This document shows positions 24,354 to 36,115 of a stretch of DNA of 64,000 bases, in pieces. The stretch's first letter is position 1. Every line of letters starts with the position of its first letter. Location of the stretch: positions 64,758,332 to 64,822,331 of the forward strand of contig OX578285.1 of NCBI GenBank assembly GCA_951217055.1, in the 5' to 3' direction. Origin of the DNA: Gerris lacustris. Lineage: Eukaryota > Arthropoda > Insecta > Hemiptera > Gerridae. Both the position numbers and the translations under genes were made by a program. The notes below the pieces were generated by a model that was not told where the DNA came from, searched no databases, and worked only from the letters and a program-made list of their open reading frames with translations.

Positions 24354-26261
24354 CTAGCTGGGTACCCGTGCTTCGCTACGGAGTGTTATTATAATTAGAT
24401 AAGTTTATAAACAACCATAATGAAACATATAAATTATTTTACTATGCAAGAATATCTAGATTCTATCTCTCCCACCTATTTCTATACCCCCTCCTCTCCT
24501 CTTTGATAAGCTAATTACAAATATCCTAAATTCGCCCCCCCCTAAATTAAAATATGACTAAACTGTACATAAAAACTATTACTGTACTCTTAAAGAGCTT
24601 TTGCATCATGAAGGGTATTCATTACATTGACCCCGTATTCATTACTTGTACCATACCTCTGTGTACCAAACTTAAATTTCGAAAATTCATGTAGGCTGCA
24701 ATTTTCCCCTTGCTTTGAAGGACAAGTAGGAAAATTTTTATTGACATCGAACTACTAACTGTAGATTTGTATAAAGAACATACTCACACATACGTTGATT
24801 TTTATATATATAGCTATAAATTTCCATTTTACCCCCTCCTAAATAAAATTGTACATAACAACAATTACTTTTCTCTTAAAGTGCTTTTCAACGATATGCA
24901 TAATATGAAGGGAATCCATTACTTTGACACTTTTACACCGTACCCCTTTGTACCAAAATTAAAATTACGAAAATTCATGTAGACAGTGACCTCCCCCTTG
25001 CTTTGAAGGGAAAGTGAGTAAATATTCATCAAATTGGGATAAAACTGTAGATTTGTATAAAAGACATACCCTCATACAGACACTCTTCTTTTTATATAAG
25101 ATATAGCTATATTTTTCCATTTTACCCCCTCCTAAATGAAAACACATATGACAAAACTGTACATAACAACAATTAATGTAACCTTAAAGAGCTTTTCAAC
25201 GATAATATCCATCATAAAGGGTATTCAGTCCTTTGACCCCGTATTCATTATTGTACCCTGTTTCCTGTGTACCAAAATTTAAATTTCGAAAATTCATGTA
25301 GACACTGATTTTTTCTTCCTTTGAAGGTCAAGTGTGCATTTTTTGATCGAGATCGGACTAAAACTATGAATTTGTATAAATACACACATACGTTGACTTT
25401 TAGACATATTTTTCCATTTACCCCCCTAAATGCACTTAAAAACAATTACTGTACTCTTAAAGAGCTTTTCAACAGTATGCATCATGAAGGGATTTCAACT
25501 TTGACATTTGTACCCCGTACCCCTGTGTACCAAAACTTAAATTTCGAACATTTATGTAGACAGAGATCTTCCCCTTGCTTTGAAGGTAAAGTGAGCAAAT
25601 TTTCATCGAGATCGAATTAAAACTGTTGATTTGTATAAAGAACATAAACACACTCACACATACGTTGACTTTTATAGATATAGATTTCCATTTTACCCCC
25701 CTCCTAAATAAAAATATGACAAAAACGTACATAACAACAATTACTGTACTCTTAAAAAGCTTTTCAACGATATGCATCATGAAGGGTATCCATTACTTTG
25801 ACATTTGTACCCCGTACCTCTGTGTACCAAAATTTTAATTTCGGAAAATGATGTAGGCAGTGACCTTCACCTTGTTTGGAAGAAAAAGAGTGTAAATATT
25901 CATCAAATTGGGATAAAACTGTAGATTTGTATAAAATACCTTCTCTTACACACTCTTTCAATACACTTCTTTCTATATATAGATATAGTTATATTTTCCA
26001 TTTTACCCCCCTCCTAAATGAAAATATGACAAAACTATACATAACAACAATTACTGTACCCTTAAAGAGCTTTTCAACGATATGCATCACGAAGGGTATT
26101 CATTATTTTGATCCCGTATTCATTACTTGTACCCCGTACCCCTGTGTACCAAAATTGAAATTTCGAAAATTCATGTAGACCTTGATTGTTTCCTTGCTTT
26201 GAAGGTCAAGTGTGCAAATTTTCATCGAGATCGGACTAAAACTGTAGATTTGTATAAAGAA

Positions 26262-26298
<37 letters not shown>

Positions 26299-26319
26299 GT
26301 TGACTTTTATATATATAGA
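24354..26319 (-). mobile_element. Helitron-like unit C' (1.97 kb)
   Basis: Near-identical copy of unit C at an offset of 4319 bp, with only scattered single-base differences (for example near 25182, 25588 and 26173). It closes the array. On the plus strand it ends TATATATAGA before T, so read on the minus strand the element starts TC after A, as Helitrons do. Confidence 0.75.
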
Positions 26320-26560
26320 TATATGTCCTTCTGACATTTTCATATTATTAACAACATTTATTTTTTTAAAGGTTAAATAGGACTATTTGATACATTTTTC
26401 CTCGACTTTAAACTTAGTTGGGTGTCAGCAGGCAAGTCACATATCAAGGGATGGGCCAGTGGTGGCATGCTCCTTGGTATAAAGTCCCATTTGCATCATG
26501 ATAAATGCCGATATTCCATATTCGGCAATAGTATTTTGATAATAGTTAAAGAAAACTCTT
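26320..26560. other. Spacer, nothing recognised
   Basis: About 240 bp between the Helitron-like array and the next repeat family, with no open frame or known motif. Confidence 0.5.
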
Positions 26561-26605
26561 ATTGAAGCGAGCGTAAGCGAGCTTCTTACATTCAACAAAC
26601 TATGC

Positions 26606-26641
<36 letters not shown>

Positions 26642-27312
26642 AGTAACGTTTACGCGTGGGACGATAACTTGAGTAAAAGTAGACCGATTTAGTTGAAATT
26701 TGGTATACATGTTCCTCTTACTAATACTCAGGCTAAGTTCATTGGACAGCACGATCCGTCCAAGAGTTCGCGCGCAACGCTCGCGTAAACGAGAGGTTCA
26801 AAAATTAAATTGGAATTTCAGGACGGGAAAAGATTCTATCATCATCTATTCGATGAGACGAACATTTATTACAAATAATATTTTTTAGTAAAACCAACAG
26901 CGACACTGCTATGAATTAATAAAGATCGCTAAAACTATTAAAGCGGACCTAAACGTTTATAATAGAGAAAACAACCTTTTCACCGATAACTTACGTTCTA
27001 ACCTAACGATTTTAATAAAATGTCATATGCACCATCTAATGCACAATTGAAACACGCATGCAAAATTTCAATTTGATACATGCAGTAGTTTTTTTGTAGC
27101 AAAGAAATAAATTTTATAATAATTGAAAAAGAGATGTTTGGTTAGAGGAATAGTAAGAATGCGGGGTGGTTCCCTTACTAATAGCCGCTGTACTACTATC
27201 ATACCCTATTTCTATCAACTCATCATGATTCATGATTATCTATTTTTTCGATATTCAATACATATTTATTACTATACGCTCGCTTCAATGATAGAGCCAC
27301 GCGATGCCTAGT
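26561..27312 (+). mobile_element. CTAGT-ended element, copy 1 (0.75 kb)
   Basis: Begins ATTGAAGCGAGCGTAAGC, with a GAAGC...GCTTC hairpin, and ends GATGCCTAGT. An inverted copy of the first 13-15 bp (CGCTCGCTTCAAT) lies about 23 bp before the 3' end, giving asymmetric terminal inverted repeats. A CTGT microsatellite lies near 26609-26640. The CTAG-T terminus and asymmetric repeats resemble Helitron2/Helentron-type non-autonomous elements. There is no coding capacity. Confidence 0.6.
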
Positions 27313-27450
27313 TATAGGTTTATAAATACAAAAACCATATTAAAAAAAAATCCCTTTCATTCTGTGCTACACATCGCAGAGCGAAATTAGTTTTTTCTAC
27401 ACCTGTTAACGCAATATAGTTGATAGGTTCTCTACAATAAGGTTGATGTA

Positions 27451-27495
27451 ATTGAAGCGAGCGTAAGCGAGCTTCTTACATTCAACAAACTATGC

Positions 27496-27551
<56 letters not shown>

Positions 27552-28222
27552 AGTAACGTTCACGCGTGTGACGATAACTTGAGTAAAAGTTGACCGATTT
27601 AGTTGAAATTTGGTGTACATGATCCTCTTACTAATACTCAGGCTAAGTTCGTTGGACAGCGTGATCCGTCCAAGAGTTCGCGCGCAACGCTCGCGTAAAC
27701 GAGAGGTTCAAAAATTAAATTGGAATTTCAGGACGGGAAAAGATTCTATTATCATCTATTCGATGAGACGAACATTTTTTTCAAATAATTTTTTTTAGTA
27801 AAACCAACAGCGACACCGCTATGAATTAATAAAGATCGCTAAAACTATTAAAACGGGCCTAAACGTTTAAAATAGAGAAAACAACCATTTTACCGATATC
27901 TTACGTTTTAACGTAACGATTTTAATAAAACTTCATAGACACCATCAGATGCACAATTGAAACAGTCATGCAAAATTTCAATTTGATACATGCAGTAGTT
28001 TGTTTGTAGCAAAGAGATACAAATTATAAATATTGAAATGGAGATGTGTGGTTAGAGGAATAGTAAGAATGCGGGGTGGTTCCCTTACTACTAGCCGCTG
28101 TACTACTACCAGACCCATTATCTATCAACCCATAATGATTCACGATAATCTATTTTTTCAATATTCAATACATATTTATTACTATACGCTCGCTTCAATG
28201 ATAGAGCCACGCGATGCCTAGT
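27451..28222 (+). mobile_element. CTAGT-ended element, copy 2 (0.77 kb)
   Basis: Same ends and interior as copy 1, with a longer CTGT run (about 27501-27551). Only 4 bp separate its 3' end from the start of copy 3, so copies 2 and 3 are almost head to tail. Confidence 0.6.
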
Positions 28223-28271
28223 AATAATTGAAGCGAGCGTAAGCGAGCTTCTTACATTCAACAAAATATGC

Positions 28272-28303
<32 letters not shown>

Positions 28304-29936
28304 AGTAACGTTTACGCGTGTGACGATAACTTGAGTAAAAGTTGACCGATTTAGTTGAAATTTGGTATACATGATCTTCTTACTAATACTCAGGCTATGT
28401 TCGTTGGACAGCGTGATCCGTCCAAGAGTTCGCGCGCAATGCTCGCGTTAACGTGAGCTTCAAATTTAAAATTGGAATTTCAGGACGGGAAAAAATTCTA
28501 TCATCACCTACTCGATGAGACGAACATTTTTTTCAAATAACATTTTTCAGTAAAACCAACAACGACACTGCTATGATTTAATAAAGATCGCTAAAACTAT
28601 TAAAGCGGACCTAAACGTTTAAAATAGAGAAAACAACCTTTTTACCGATATCTTACGTTCTAACGTAACGATCTTAATAAAACTTCATGTACATCGTCTA
28701 AAGTACAATTGAAACAAGTATGTGAAATTTCAACTTGATACATGCAGTAGTATTTGAGCAGTGGCGGATTAAGGGTGTCATCTAGGGGGTGGCGATCTGA
28801 CCCTCCAAGGGGTTTCGGGAGTATGGAAAGCCCTAAGGAAAGGGGGGGGGGGAGTTCTCAGGATTTCCCCCCCCCCCCTGCAGTCCAATATCTTAAACGT
28901 AAGTCATAGGTTTCGTTAGTAGTTAATTATTGTAGGGTGCATATAGCGGGGGGTCCGGGGGTCCTCCCCCGGAAAAATTTGAAAATATGAGCTCTCAAAA
29001 CAGCGCTTAAATGCATTTCTGAGGTAAAATTTGATTTTAATACTTAGTCACAAAAGGGGCATTTTTGGCTCGATTATATGGTGTAGTTTGTTGGAAAAAA
29101 AGGATGAACATGAACACAAGTACATTTTTTTTAAAAAAAATATAATACAAACTTAAAAGTATAGTTATTGTAACACAATAAAAGTTGTGCACCTAATCCC
29201 TTTGTCTAAATTACCTAAAAAAAATTCGTTCTTGAGAACGAAAATTTATCACAGTTTGTTACCTTCGGTAAGCTCGGAAGTAAAAGGGGGATTTTTAATA
29301 TTTTCGTTTTATATATCTACGAGCCGTTAAGCCCATGACAACGGACCAAATTTTATATATAGAAAAAAATAGTTAAATTAAGTAAATTAATTTAGATAAG
29401 TTATTATATCTATTTGATGACCATCGAATCAAAGCAAATTCTCGTACTTATTTTTATTGGAATAAATGCGGTTAATTCAGATTGGCAATAAACATTTTGC
29501 TAAAACTACACATCTATAAATTATTTTATAAAATAAATTATCAGAATTTGTGGATTTGTTTAAACGAATTAATCTATTATCGGCGTCTCTATTGAAAACT
29601 AGGACATTTTGGCGACCCGAAAAGTGTTTTCGTGAGACAAGTTCGGGATTTAAAGTCCAAAACCGGGACAACTCCGGGACGCCTGGCGTCGTCAGAAGTT
29701 TATTATTGGGGGGAGGGGGGGAGGATATATTGCGGGGCCGGGGGTCCTCCAACCACCTCTAACCACCTCTATTGAAAACTAGGACATTTTGGCGACCCGA
29801 AAAGTGTTTTCGTGAGACAAGTTCGGGATTTAAAGTCCAAAACCGGGACAACTCCGGCACGCCTGGCGTCGTCAGAAGTTTATTATTGGGGGGAGGGGGG
29901 GAGGATATATTGCGGGGCCGGGGGTCCTCCAACCAC

Positions 29937-32100
29937 TGTGCCCCTGCCAAGGCAGCAGCACTATAAAAATTAATATGATATCAAAGATATCATAGACCAG
30001 GTAGATGTACAGCTCTGAGAAGAGTCCCACTGCTCTGTTCAAGACGAGAAACTTCACCAAGGTGAATAAATTAAGAGTGTTGGTAGGAAGTAGGTAGACA
30101 TACAGAATAAAAGATAAGTTTAGTGAATGATGGACAATGTCCAATAAATAATAGTATAATTAAATGAAATTTGATTTCTGGTATGGTATGACATAATACA
30201 TTAAAGGGTGAAGATTGACTCAAACCGTGAGTGGCCAACAACACGGGAGAGTCAACTCAAAATAATACGGTTGACTGAATTTAAACAAAATAAAAAAAGA
30301 AAACTGGTAGACAGGCCCCGCCCTAACTGCCCTAGCGCCGCGTAACACCAAAACGGCTAGCCTTATCTCCGTCTCAGCTGGTAACGCAAAGGGGCTAGTC
30401 AACCAGAGTGAAAAGTAAAATAATAAATAAAATAAGAAAAAGAAAGTAAAAATATACTTCACGTTAGAGGGCACTCCCTACTCTGAACTAACACCGCGTC
30501 GAACAAAGTAACGGCTACGCTATCCTCACGTACACTGGGTCACGGTGAGTGGGTCCTCTAAACAAAAAAAAGAAAGAATTAAAACAAGGTTATAATAGTG
30601 AACAATACTCAGCAGTACTCGTAGTTGTAGCTACCAGTATAAAAGAAAAACACAGTGGCTACATTGACCTGTTGCCCTCAGGTCACCACTGGAGACTTAA
30701 ACGGCAAATACAACCTGAAGGGTAAAGAAACAAAAAAATAAATTACTTTTAAAACATAAATAAAACAGAAAAATTCTTAAAAATACTTCCAAGAAGTAAA
30801 AGGGTTAAGACCTGTCCATGATTCAAAGTGAATGTCCGGAACAGATCACACAATTAAAGAGTAACATAGCCGGACCTGGCTATCCGGATTACTCAAAGTT
30901 AAATGCCAGTTAAAAGGTAACACGTACCCAAAGGTAAGTAAATTGTGAAATAAACGGAAAGATAAGGGGGGGGGGGGGGGGGGGACATAAGATTAATTAA
31001 GTGAAGTTAAAATTTAGATACGGGAAAGTGAATTAAATAAAATGATTCTGAATTAAGGGACACTAACCTAACCTAACCTGGCCTAACCTCAGGATGTCAC
31101 ATCTCGCACGCTACGAGAAGTGATACGTATCATCACCGGATAGGCCCAGATTGATTTAGTATACTAAGTTACACAGAAAAGGGACGGGACTATAAACTAA
31201 AACGTTATTACAGTTTATAAACGATACGGTAGGTATGATTCATAGGTGAGACGGTCAACGTAGTCTTCAAGTAAGTCGGGTCCACATGTCGTCCAAAGGT
31301 GAAACTAGCGCAGGTTTTCCCACGTAGATCTTGGCTGGCTAAGAGTCATGCCCCGATACTTGAAACGGTACGATAAGATACGAAAGCTCCAAAGAAGTTT
31401 ACGTTAGAAAAAGGTCGTGAAGCACATCACCCGGTCAGCGTCTCTACTGGTTTACTAAACGACAAACACAGTTGTCAGAAGGTTAGAGAAGTTTTCCTCG
31501 AAGCGTCCAAGCAACAGGTTGTTCCAAGATTATCCAAGTCCATCACAAACAGGGAAAACTTAATCTCAACGGGAATGAATTCATACGGTAAAACAGATTC
31601 CGGAGAATCAGAATAAATCACTGAATATTAAAATAAAAGCTGGCATTTCCAAAGAAACTTGGAAGGATGCCCGGAAAAAAAACTAAGCGTTCATAATGGA
31701 GAACCGGTAAACAAGAGAATGCGAGAGAGTCGCGTCTCCCCGACTCTTTAACATAAATGATGGCATAGAAAAGCTAAAATAATGGTTGAAAACAAATGAA
31801 ACGGAAAAGGTCTAGAAAATTAAAGAACGAGAAGATAAGAATTTAGATGCAAACGGGAATTTCCTAGCTGAAATATAAGAAAAGATATGAGGGAAAGAAA
31901 ATAAAATATATACGACCTGGTAAAGAAGAATAAAACTGAATGTGTCGGACCTGTTCGAAGTAGTTCGTCGGATATTCCGCTAGGTGGCAGCAGGTGATGG
32001 GCCCTGAAAAAACTAATCTCACAGAGATCCGAGAGGTGGCGCCAGCCTACGGAAGTCGTTCAAACGCGAAAAACAAACTCCAAAAACTTACCACGGTACA
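29937..32100. mobile_element. Unclassified 2.16-kb insert with 4-bp duplication
   Basis: The insert begins TGTGCCCCTG and ends CACGGTACA, and is flanked by CCAC at 29933-29936 and 32101-32104. TG...CA ends and a 4-bp duplication suggest integrase-type insertion, but I see no long terminal repeats and no recognisable coding. A run of 20 or more G lies near 30967-30985 and a short CCTAA run at 31063-31089. It could be a heavily deleted LTR element. Confidence 0.5.
31063..31089. repeat. Short CCTAA (insect-telomere-type) run
   Basis: CTAACCTAACCTAACC then, after a short break, CCTAACC. This equals about four units of TTAGG on the minus strand. It is short enough to be chance or a relic. Confidence 0.5.
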
Positions 32101-33330
32101 CCACCTCTAACCACCTCTATTGAAAACTAGGACATTTTGGCGACCCGAAAAGTGTTTTCGTGAGACAAGTTCGGGATTTAAAGTCCAAAACCGGGACAAC
32201 TCCGGGACGCCTGGCGTCGTCAGAAGTTTATTATTGGGGGGAGGGGGGGAGGATATATTGCGGGGCCGGGGGTCCTCCCTCGGAAAATTTTGAAAATATT
32301 ACCTCTCAAAACAGCGCTTTTATGCATTTCAGATATGAAATTTGGTAGTCGTTGGAAAAAAGTATAATCAAGGGGGGGGGGCGGTCGCCACCCCCGCCCC
32401 CCCCCTTTAATCCGCCACTGTATTTGAGTAATGAAGTGATACATTTATAATATTAGTTTAAAAGCTATTCCGGGTGGTTAAGATTCTTATAGTCGTTTTG
32501 TGTGTAGGTTTGTTATGAAGTAAAGCTTTGTACCGAGTACCCCCACTCTACCCCTTAGTACCCTCTTCCACTTATCTTGAACTATGAAATTCATCATGAT
32601 TAACAAATTTCAATATTCAGTATTTTATTGCAATACGCTCGCTTCAATGATAGAGCCACGCGATGCCTAGTTTATATCGAACCCATATGTCTAAGGGTGC
32701 GTTCGGCAACACTAACCGGTCAACCTCTCGGTCGACCGGCGGTTTGTTGTGGTTAGTGTCATGGCGGCATGAAATCATTTTTGTTTCCGAACGGGCAGCG
32801 GTCGACCGAAAAGGATATAAACAAAGAGAGGTTACAAATATGAATTCGTTTTTCTTTGGTGTGAGATAGAAGTGAAGCTGTGACGATTCCTCAAGTGAAT
32901 AAACTATTGCAGCGGCACCCCTTTAGGTTAAATCTGTATATAGCAATCATCCCTTTCCTTTTTCCTTCTACTAAATTCTCAGATTACACGACGTTCAGCA
33001 GCATCTTCCTCCTGAAACCTTGAACTTCACTGCTTACATCGATAATATCAACTCTTCTGTGTACAAATGATACATTTATAATCTCTTAAATGTATAAAAT
33101 ATGCGAACGGACATGTTTAGAGTTTGATGCTATCTGTCGGTAGCCTGGTGAACCTTTCTCTAGTTCGCTAGTTGTTCCGGTAGATGGCGTTAGTGTTTGT
33201 CTCCCACCCTGAGGAATTCCCCTCCTTGGGGTCTTCAGCCCCTGTCTTTTCTACATTCAGTCGTAGTCGTTTTCTGCTCACTGACAATTATACCTTTTCT
33301 AAACCGTATCTAGTTCGTTTTATTTATTTA

Positions 33331-33812
33331 GGAACGCAGCAGCGTTCCGCCCCGCCAAGTCAAAAAGTTTAAATTTCACAAAAGCTGCCAGTGTATATAT
33401 ACTGTAGGTGACGAACTAGGGTTTTTGAGGGTCTGCAGCGTGGAATACATACAAGCTACCTAAATATTTTTTTAATATCTTTGAAGGCCGTGTCCTGTAG
33501 ATCAAAATTAAAAAAAAATATCGAAATCGGTCTAGTAGAAGTAGAGAAAAATAGGTTTGAAAATGGTAGTTTTGATGACTTCTTATTCTTATTCTTCCTT
33601 CATTTTACGTTGACGCACCTACAGCCTAAACTACTGAACCGATTTTAATAAATGAGGGCTTTTTGGATTTGTCTAGAGCCCTAGTGCATTCCCCCCCCCC
33701 CCCCCTACAATCAATCAACTTATTCCTATGCTGAATGTGGAGCGAGAATCCAAGTAAGCGTCATGCGAAGTAGTGAGCCTATATTATATTATAACATATA
33801 AAAAATAATTAT

Positions 33813-33854
<42 letters not shown>

Positions 33855-34775
33855 GATAAAAATAATAATCAACAATATATGTAATATAATAATAATATAT
33901 ATTATTGTAATTATACTATTAGTTACTTTTAACATATATACTTTATAATTAAGGTATATAATTAAGACAATATTAAGGGACTTACTTATATAAGGTCAGG
34001 ATCCAGCTGGATATGCGCTAATGATAGCAACGTTAGTGTATCTAGGTGGCCAAATGCCGCTAAAAATCGTTATATTATGCTGCTACTATAAAAATGTTAA
34101 GTTCTTTTAATGTCATAGGTCTCGTAGTTCTCCAATCTCCATAGGCCTTGTCCAGCTCTTAACTTCACTTTTATTTGACTCTAATGTGTGGGAATAAACA
34201 GGTTAGAGAATCCTTCCTTAGGGGCCGTACAAAAAGTCATGAAATCTGACCAAAAACCACTTGTGTGGTAAAAAAACACCCCGCCAAGTCTGTGGTCCAA
34301 AAAAGTTGTGAAATCAACTTTCTGTCCCGCCAAGTGATGTTGGCAATTTCTCCTGACCCAACACTGTCAACTTAGATATTTATCAGCTTCTTCTCCTTGG
34401 CGGTGTGAGGAAAGCCGTTTAACAGTGTTGTTGAAGGCTCTTCTCGATGCCACAATAATCATTGCTGTAAATCTTTCCCATTATCAAAAAGCAAATAAAA
34501 TAGAAATAAGTAATATACAAATTAAGCTTTCAAGGAATGACCGCATGCAACTACTACTTTCTTTGCAGAGGATGCGTGGGGTACAACCAGTTAACTTTGG
34601 GAAGTACTGCAGGAACACCGCCAAGGAGAAGAAGCTGATAAATATCTAAGTTGACAGTGTTGGGTCAGGAGAAAGTGCCAACATCACTTGGCGGGACAGA
34701 AAGTTGATTTCACAACTTTTTTGGACCACAGACTTGGCGGGGTGTTTTTTTACCACACAAGTGGTTTTTGGTCAG
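33331..34775. mobile_element. Unclassified insert in the 5' LTR
   Basis: A 1445-bp insert flanked by ATTTA on both sides. Its left tip is a 7-bp-stem hairpin (GGAACGC...GCGTTCC). The interior has a poly-C run, a TA microsatellite (about 33816-33853) and at the right a 165-bp-arm inverted repeat whose outer arm is flush with the insertion edge. GCCCCGCCAAGTC-like blocks occur near both ends. No coding was recognised. Confidence 0.6.
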
Positions 34776-34779
34776 ATTT
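34242..34779. repeat. 165-bp-arm inverted repeat
   Basis: Arms 34242-34406 and 34615-34779 are reverse complements with one mismatch seen (near 34350). The spacer is 208 bp. The right arm ends exactly at the resumption of the Pao-B LTR. The frame at 34425-34649 lies in the spacer and has no recognised motif. Confidence 0.93.
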
Positions 34780-34801
34780 AAACCTCCGTAGAACCCTAAC
34801 A

Positions 34802-35871
34802 TTTTTGGTCACTTCGGGCCTGGATTAGCCTATGGACATACATCAATTAATCGTTAATCGTTCTTTATAATCGTTAATCGTCAATCGTTTTTTATAATCG
34901 TTAATCTTCAATCGTAAATCGTTAATCGTCAATTCGGGCATATGCCCTGGTCCTTTGTTAATCGTATTCTAGTTATTATCAATTGTTTTTTATTCGTAGG
35001 TTTATACTTGTGATTTGTGAGTTCAATTATAAATATTATATTTTAATCGCCTTTAATCGTGGAATTAAAATTAATCGAAATATATATTGGTAAACACATT
35101 TTAAGATTTGTATCAAATAATCGTTGGACTAAAATATATCGAAATATCTTCGGTAAAAACATTTCAAGATTTGTTTAGCTTAAAGACAGTGAAGTTATTT
35201 GTTAACGCTCTAGTTTATAAGTGTATGATAGACGCAGTGAAGAGTGGACCCCCTTGTAGAGTGGAAGGGCTTGCTTACTTCAGCCAGTGCAGGTGTCTCT
35301 ACGTCTCTACTACCGCTCAGCTAAGTGATAACACCGTATCTCTCCTTTCACTATCCGATCCCATTCCTTATCTCTAACAACCATTTCTCTGTTAGTCTTA
35401 TCTAATCTCTATTTTTTCCTTTTCATTCCATCTAATTTTTATCTTTATCTCTCTAACTTTGTCAAGATTTTTTATCTATTTGTTTTTTTTTTAATATTTA
35501 ATAACTTTTTTGTTAAACTTTCTGATAATACTTTTTGTTACGGTAAATATATTTTTTAAATACCTTTAATTGTCAAATTAACATTTTATTGCGTAATATA
35601 AAACCTTTTGTTAATAAATTAATCCTTAAAATTGATTTAAAATCGATAATTGTTATACTTAGTTTAAATATAATTTAATTTTTTATAGTTTAAATTCGAT
35701 ATTTTAAATATAATCCTTTATATTTAGTCATTTAATTATAAGTAATTCTAGTAATATATTTTTCGATCAATTTTAATTTGATATTAATCTTGTATCTTTC
35801 TTTTCAATTAAGATTGTTTATTTGCGCTTATTGTTTCTTCGATTATTTAATTTTACTATTTCAATTTCAAT
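34802..35871 (+). other. Pao-B 5' leader
   Basis: Untranslated leader between LTR and gag. It holds a short tandem run based on TAATCGTTAATCGT at about 34850-34935 and is otherwise very AT-rich. The frame at 35108-35377 shows no recognisable motif. Confidence 0.6.
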
Positions 35872-36115
35872 ATGGTTAAATCGCCTACTCCTTTTACAAA
35901 TAAAAGGAAAATTATACATTCCAGGATCGAAAGAATCCAAATCTTTGTTGCTGAATTTAATAAGGATGAAGCTAAGGTAACCGACTTTGACGAACTACGT
36001 GCTCGATTAGAAACGGTCTTAGATTGTTGGAAACAATATGACAATTTCAAAGATTACTCGGAGGAGGATGTGACTTCTCGAATAACCTTCGAAACTACCT
36101 ACTATCAACTCACTG
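35872..36115 (+). pseudogene. Pao-B gag, N-terminal piece
   Basis: The frame starts ATG at 35872 and encodes an acidic/basic helical segment ('FNKDEAKVTDFDELRARLETVL', 'CWKQYDNFKDYSEEDV'), typical of the N-terminus of BEL/Pao gag. It is cut by Pao-A at 36115; the remaining codons of the open frame belong to the Pao-A LTR. It continues in the same frame at 38988 when Pao-A and one target duplication are disregarded. Confidence 0.85.

Larger units (their letters stand above)
15536..26319 (-). mobile_element. Tandem array of five Helitron-like units
   Basis: Five units stand head to tail. Each begins, on the plus strand, with CTAGCTG(G/A)GTACCCGTGC then TTCGCTACGG. Read on the minus strand this is a hairpin (CCGT...ACGG with an internal GCGAAGC) followed by CAGCTAG and T, the layout of a Helitron 3' end (hairpin, then CTRR before T). 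Each unit ends near a (CA)n tract and TATATATA. The interior is made of 280-365-bp degenerate monomers. No Rep/helicase coding is seen, so the units are non-autonomous. Unit starts: 15536, 17638, 20035, 21999, 24354. Confidence 0.72.
17638..26319. repeat. 4.3-kb tandem duplication (B-C / B'-C')
   Basis: The block 17638-21998 is repeated as 21999-26319. I see only a handful of substitutions and short length changes over 4.3 kb. This points to a recent unequal exchange or segmental duplication. An assembly artefact is a real alternative. Confidence 0.9.
29586..32280. repeat. Three 180-bp tandem modules, third displaced by an insert
   Basis: The module beginning TCTATTGAAAACTAGGACAT and ending GGGGGTCCTCC occurs at 29586, 29766 and, after the 2164-bp insert is discounted, again at exactly 180-bp spacing (32114-32280). 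The joints between modules consist of AACCACCTCT twice (29751-29770, and 29931-29936 continuing at 32101-32118). That is the reverse complement of the TTAGAGGTGG repeat at the window end. Confidence 0.88.
28759..32420. mobile_element. hAT-like element, 3.66 kb composite
   Basis: Ends are CAGTGGCGGATTAA and TTAATCCGCCACTG, exact 14-bp inverted repeats. Flanks are identical 8-bp duplications TATTTGAG at 28751-28758 and 32421-32428. Size and terminal CAGTG fit hAT. Interior: G-rich stretches, a block near 28947-29035 that recurs directly at 32266-32343 (GCGCTT, AAAACAGCGC), a 180-bp tandem module and a 2.16-kb insert. No transposase was recognised. Confidence 0.85.
28227..32671 (+). mobile_element. 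CTAGT-ended element, copy 3, split by hAT-like insert
   Basis: Same ends as copies 1 and 2. It is interrupted at 28759-32420 by another transposon. Without that insert and one 8-bp duplication its length is about 775 bp, matching copy 2. Confidence 0.65.
33114..34801 (+). repeat. 5' LTR of Pao-B, split by an insert
   Basis: 33114-33330 matches the first 217 bp of the 3' LTR and 34781-34801 matches its last 21 bp. A 1.45-kb insert lies between, with an ATTTA duplication at the break. The sequence just after the LTR, TGGTCACTTCGGG at 34806, is the likely primer-binding site; I cannot name the tRNA. Confidence 0.9.

Noticed and set aside
15805..26294. Many 60-154-codon frames on both strands of the Helitron-like array, including ones with Cys-Val repeats
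   Set aside because: They recur at the monomer period, overlap on both strands, and the Cys-Val runs are translations of (CA)n. They are products of repeat sequence, not genes.
27432..28372. Frames with (TDRQ)n in the CTAGT-ended elements
   Set aside because: The TDRQ run is a translation of the CTGT microsatellite. The frames are tied to repeat copies and lack any domain.
29477..29966. Frames repeated in the 180-bp modules (both strands)
   Set aside because: They are identical because the module is duplicated; Pro-rich or Gly-rich translation comes from G/C runs.
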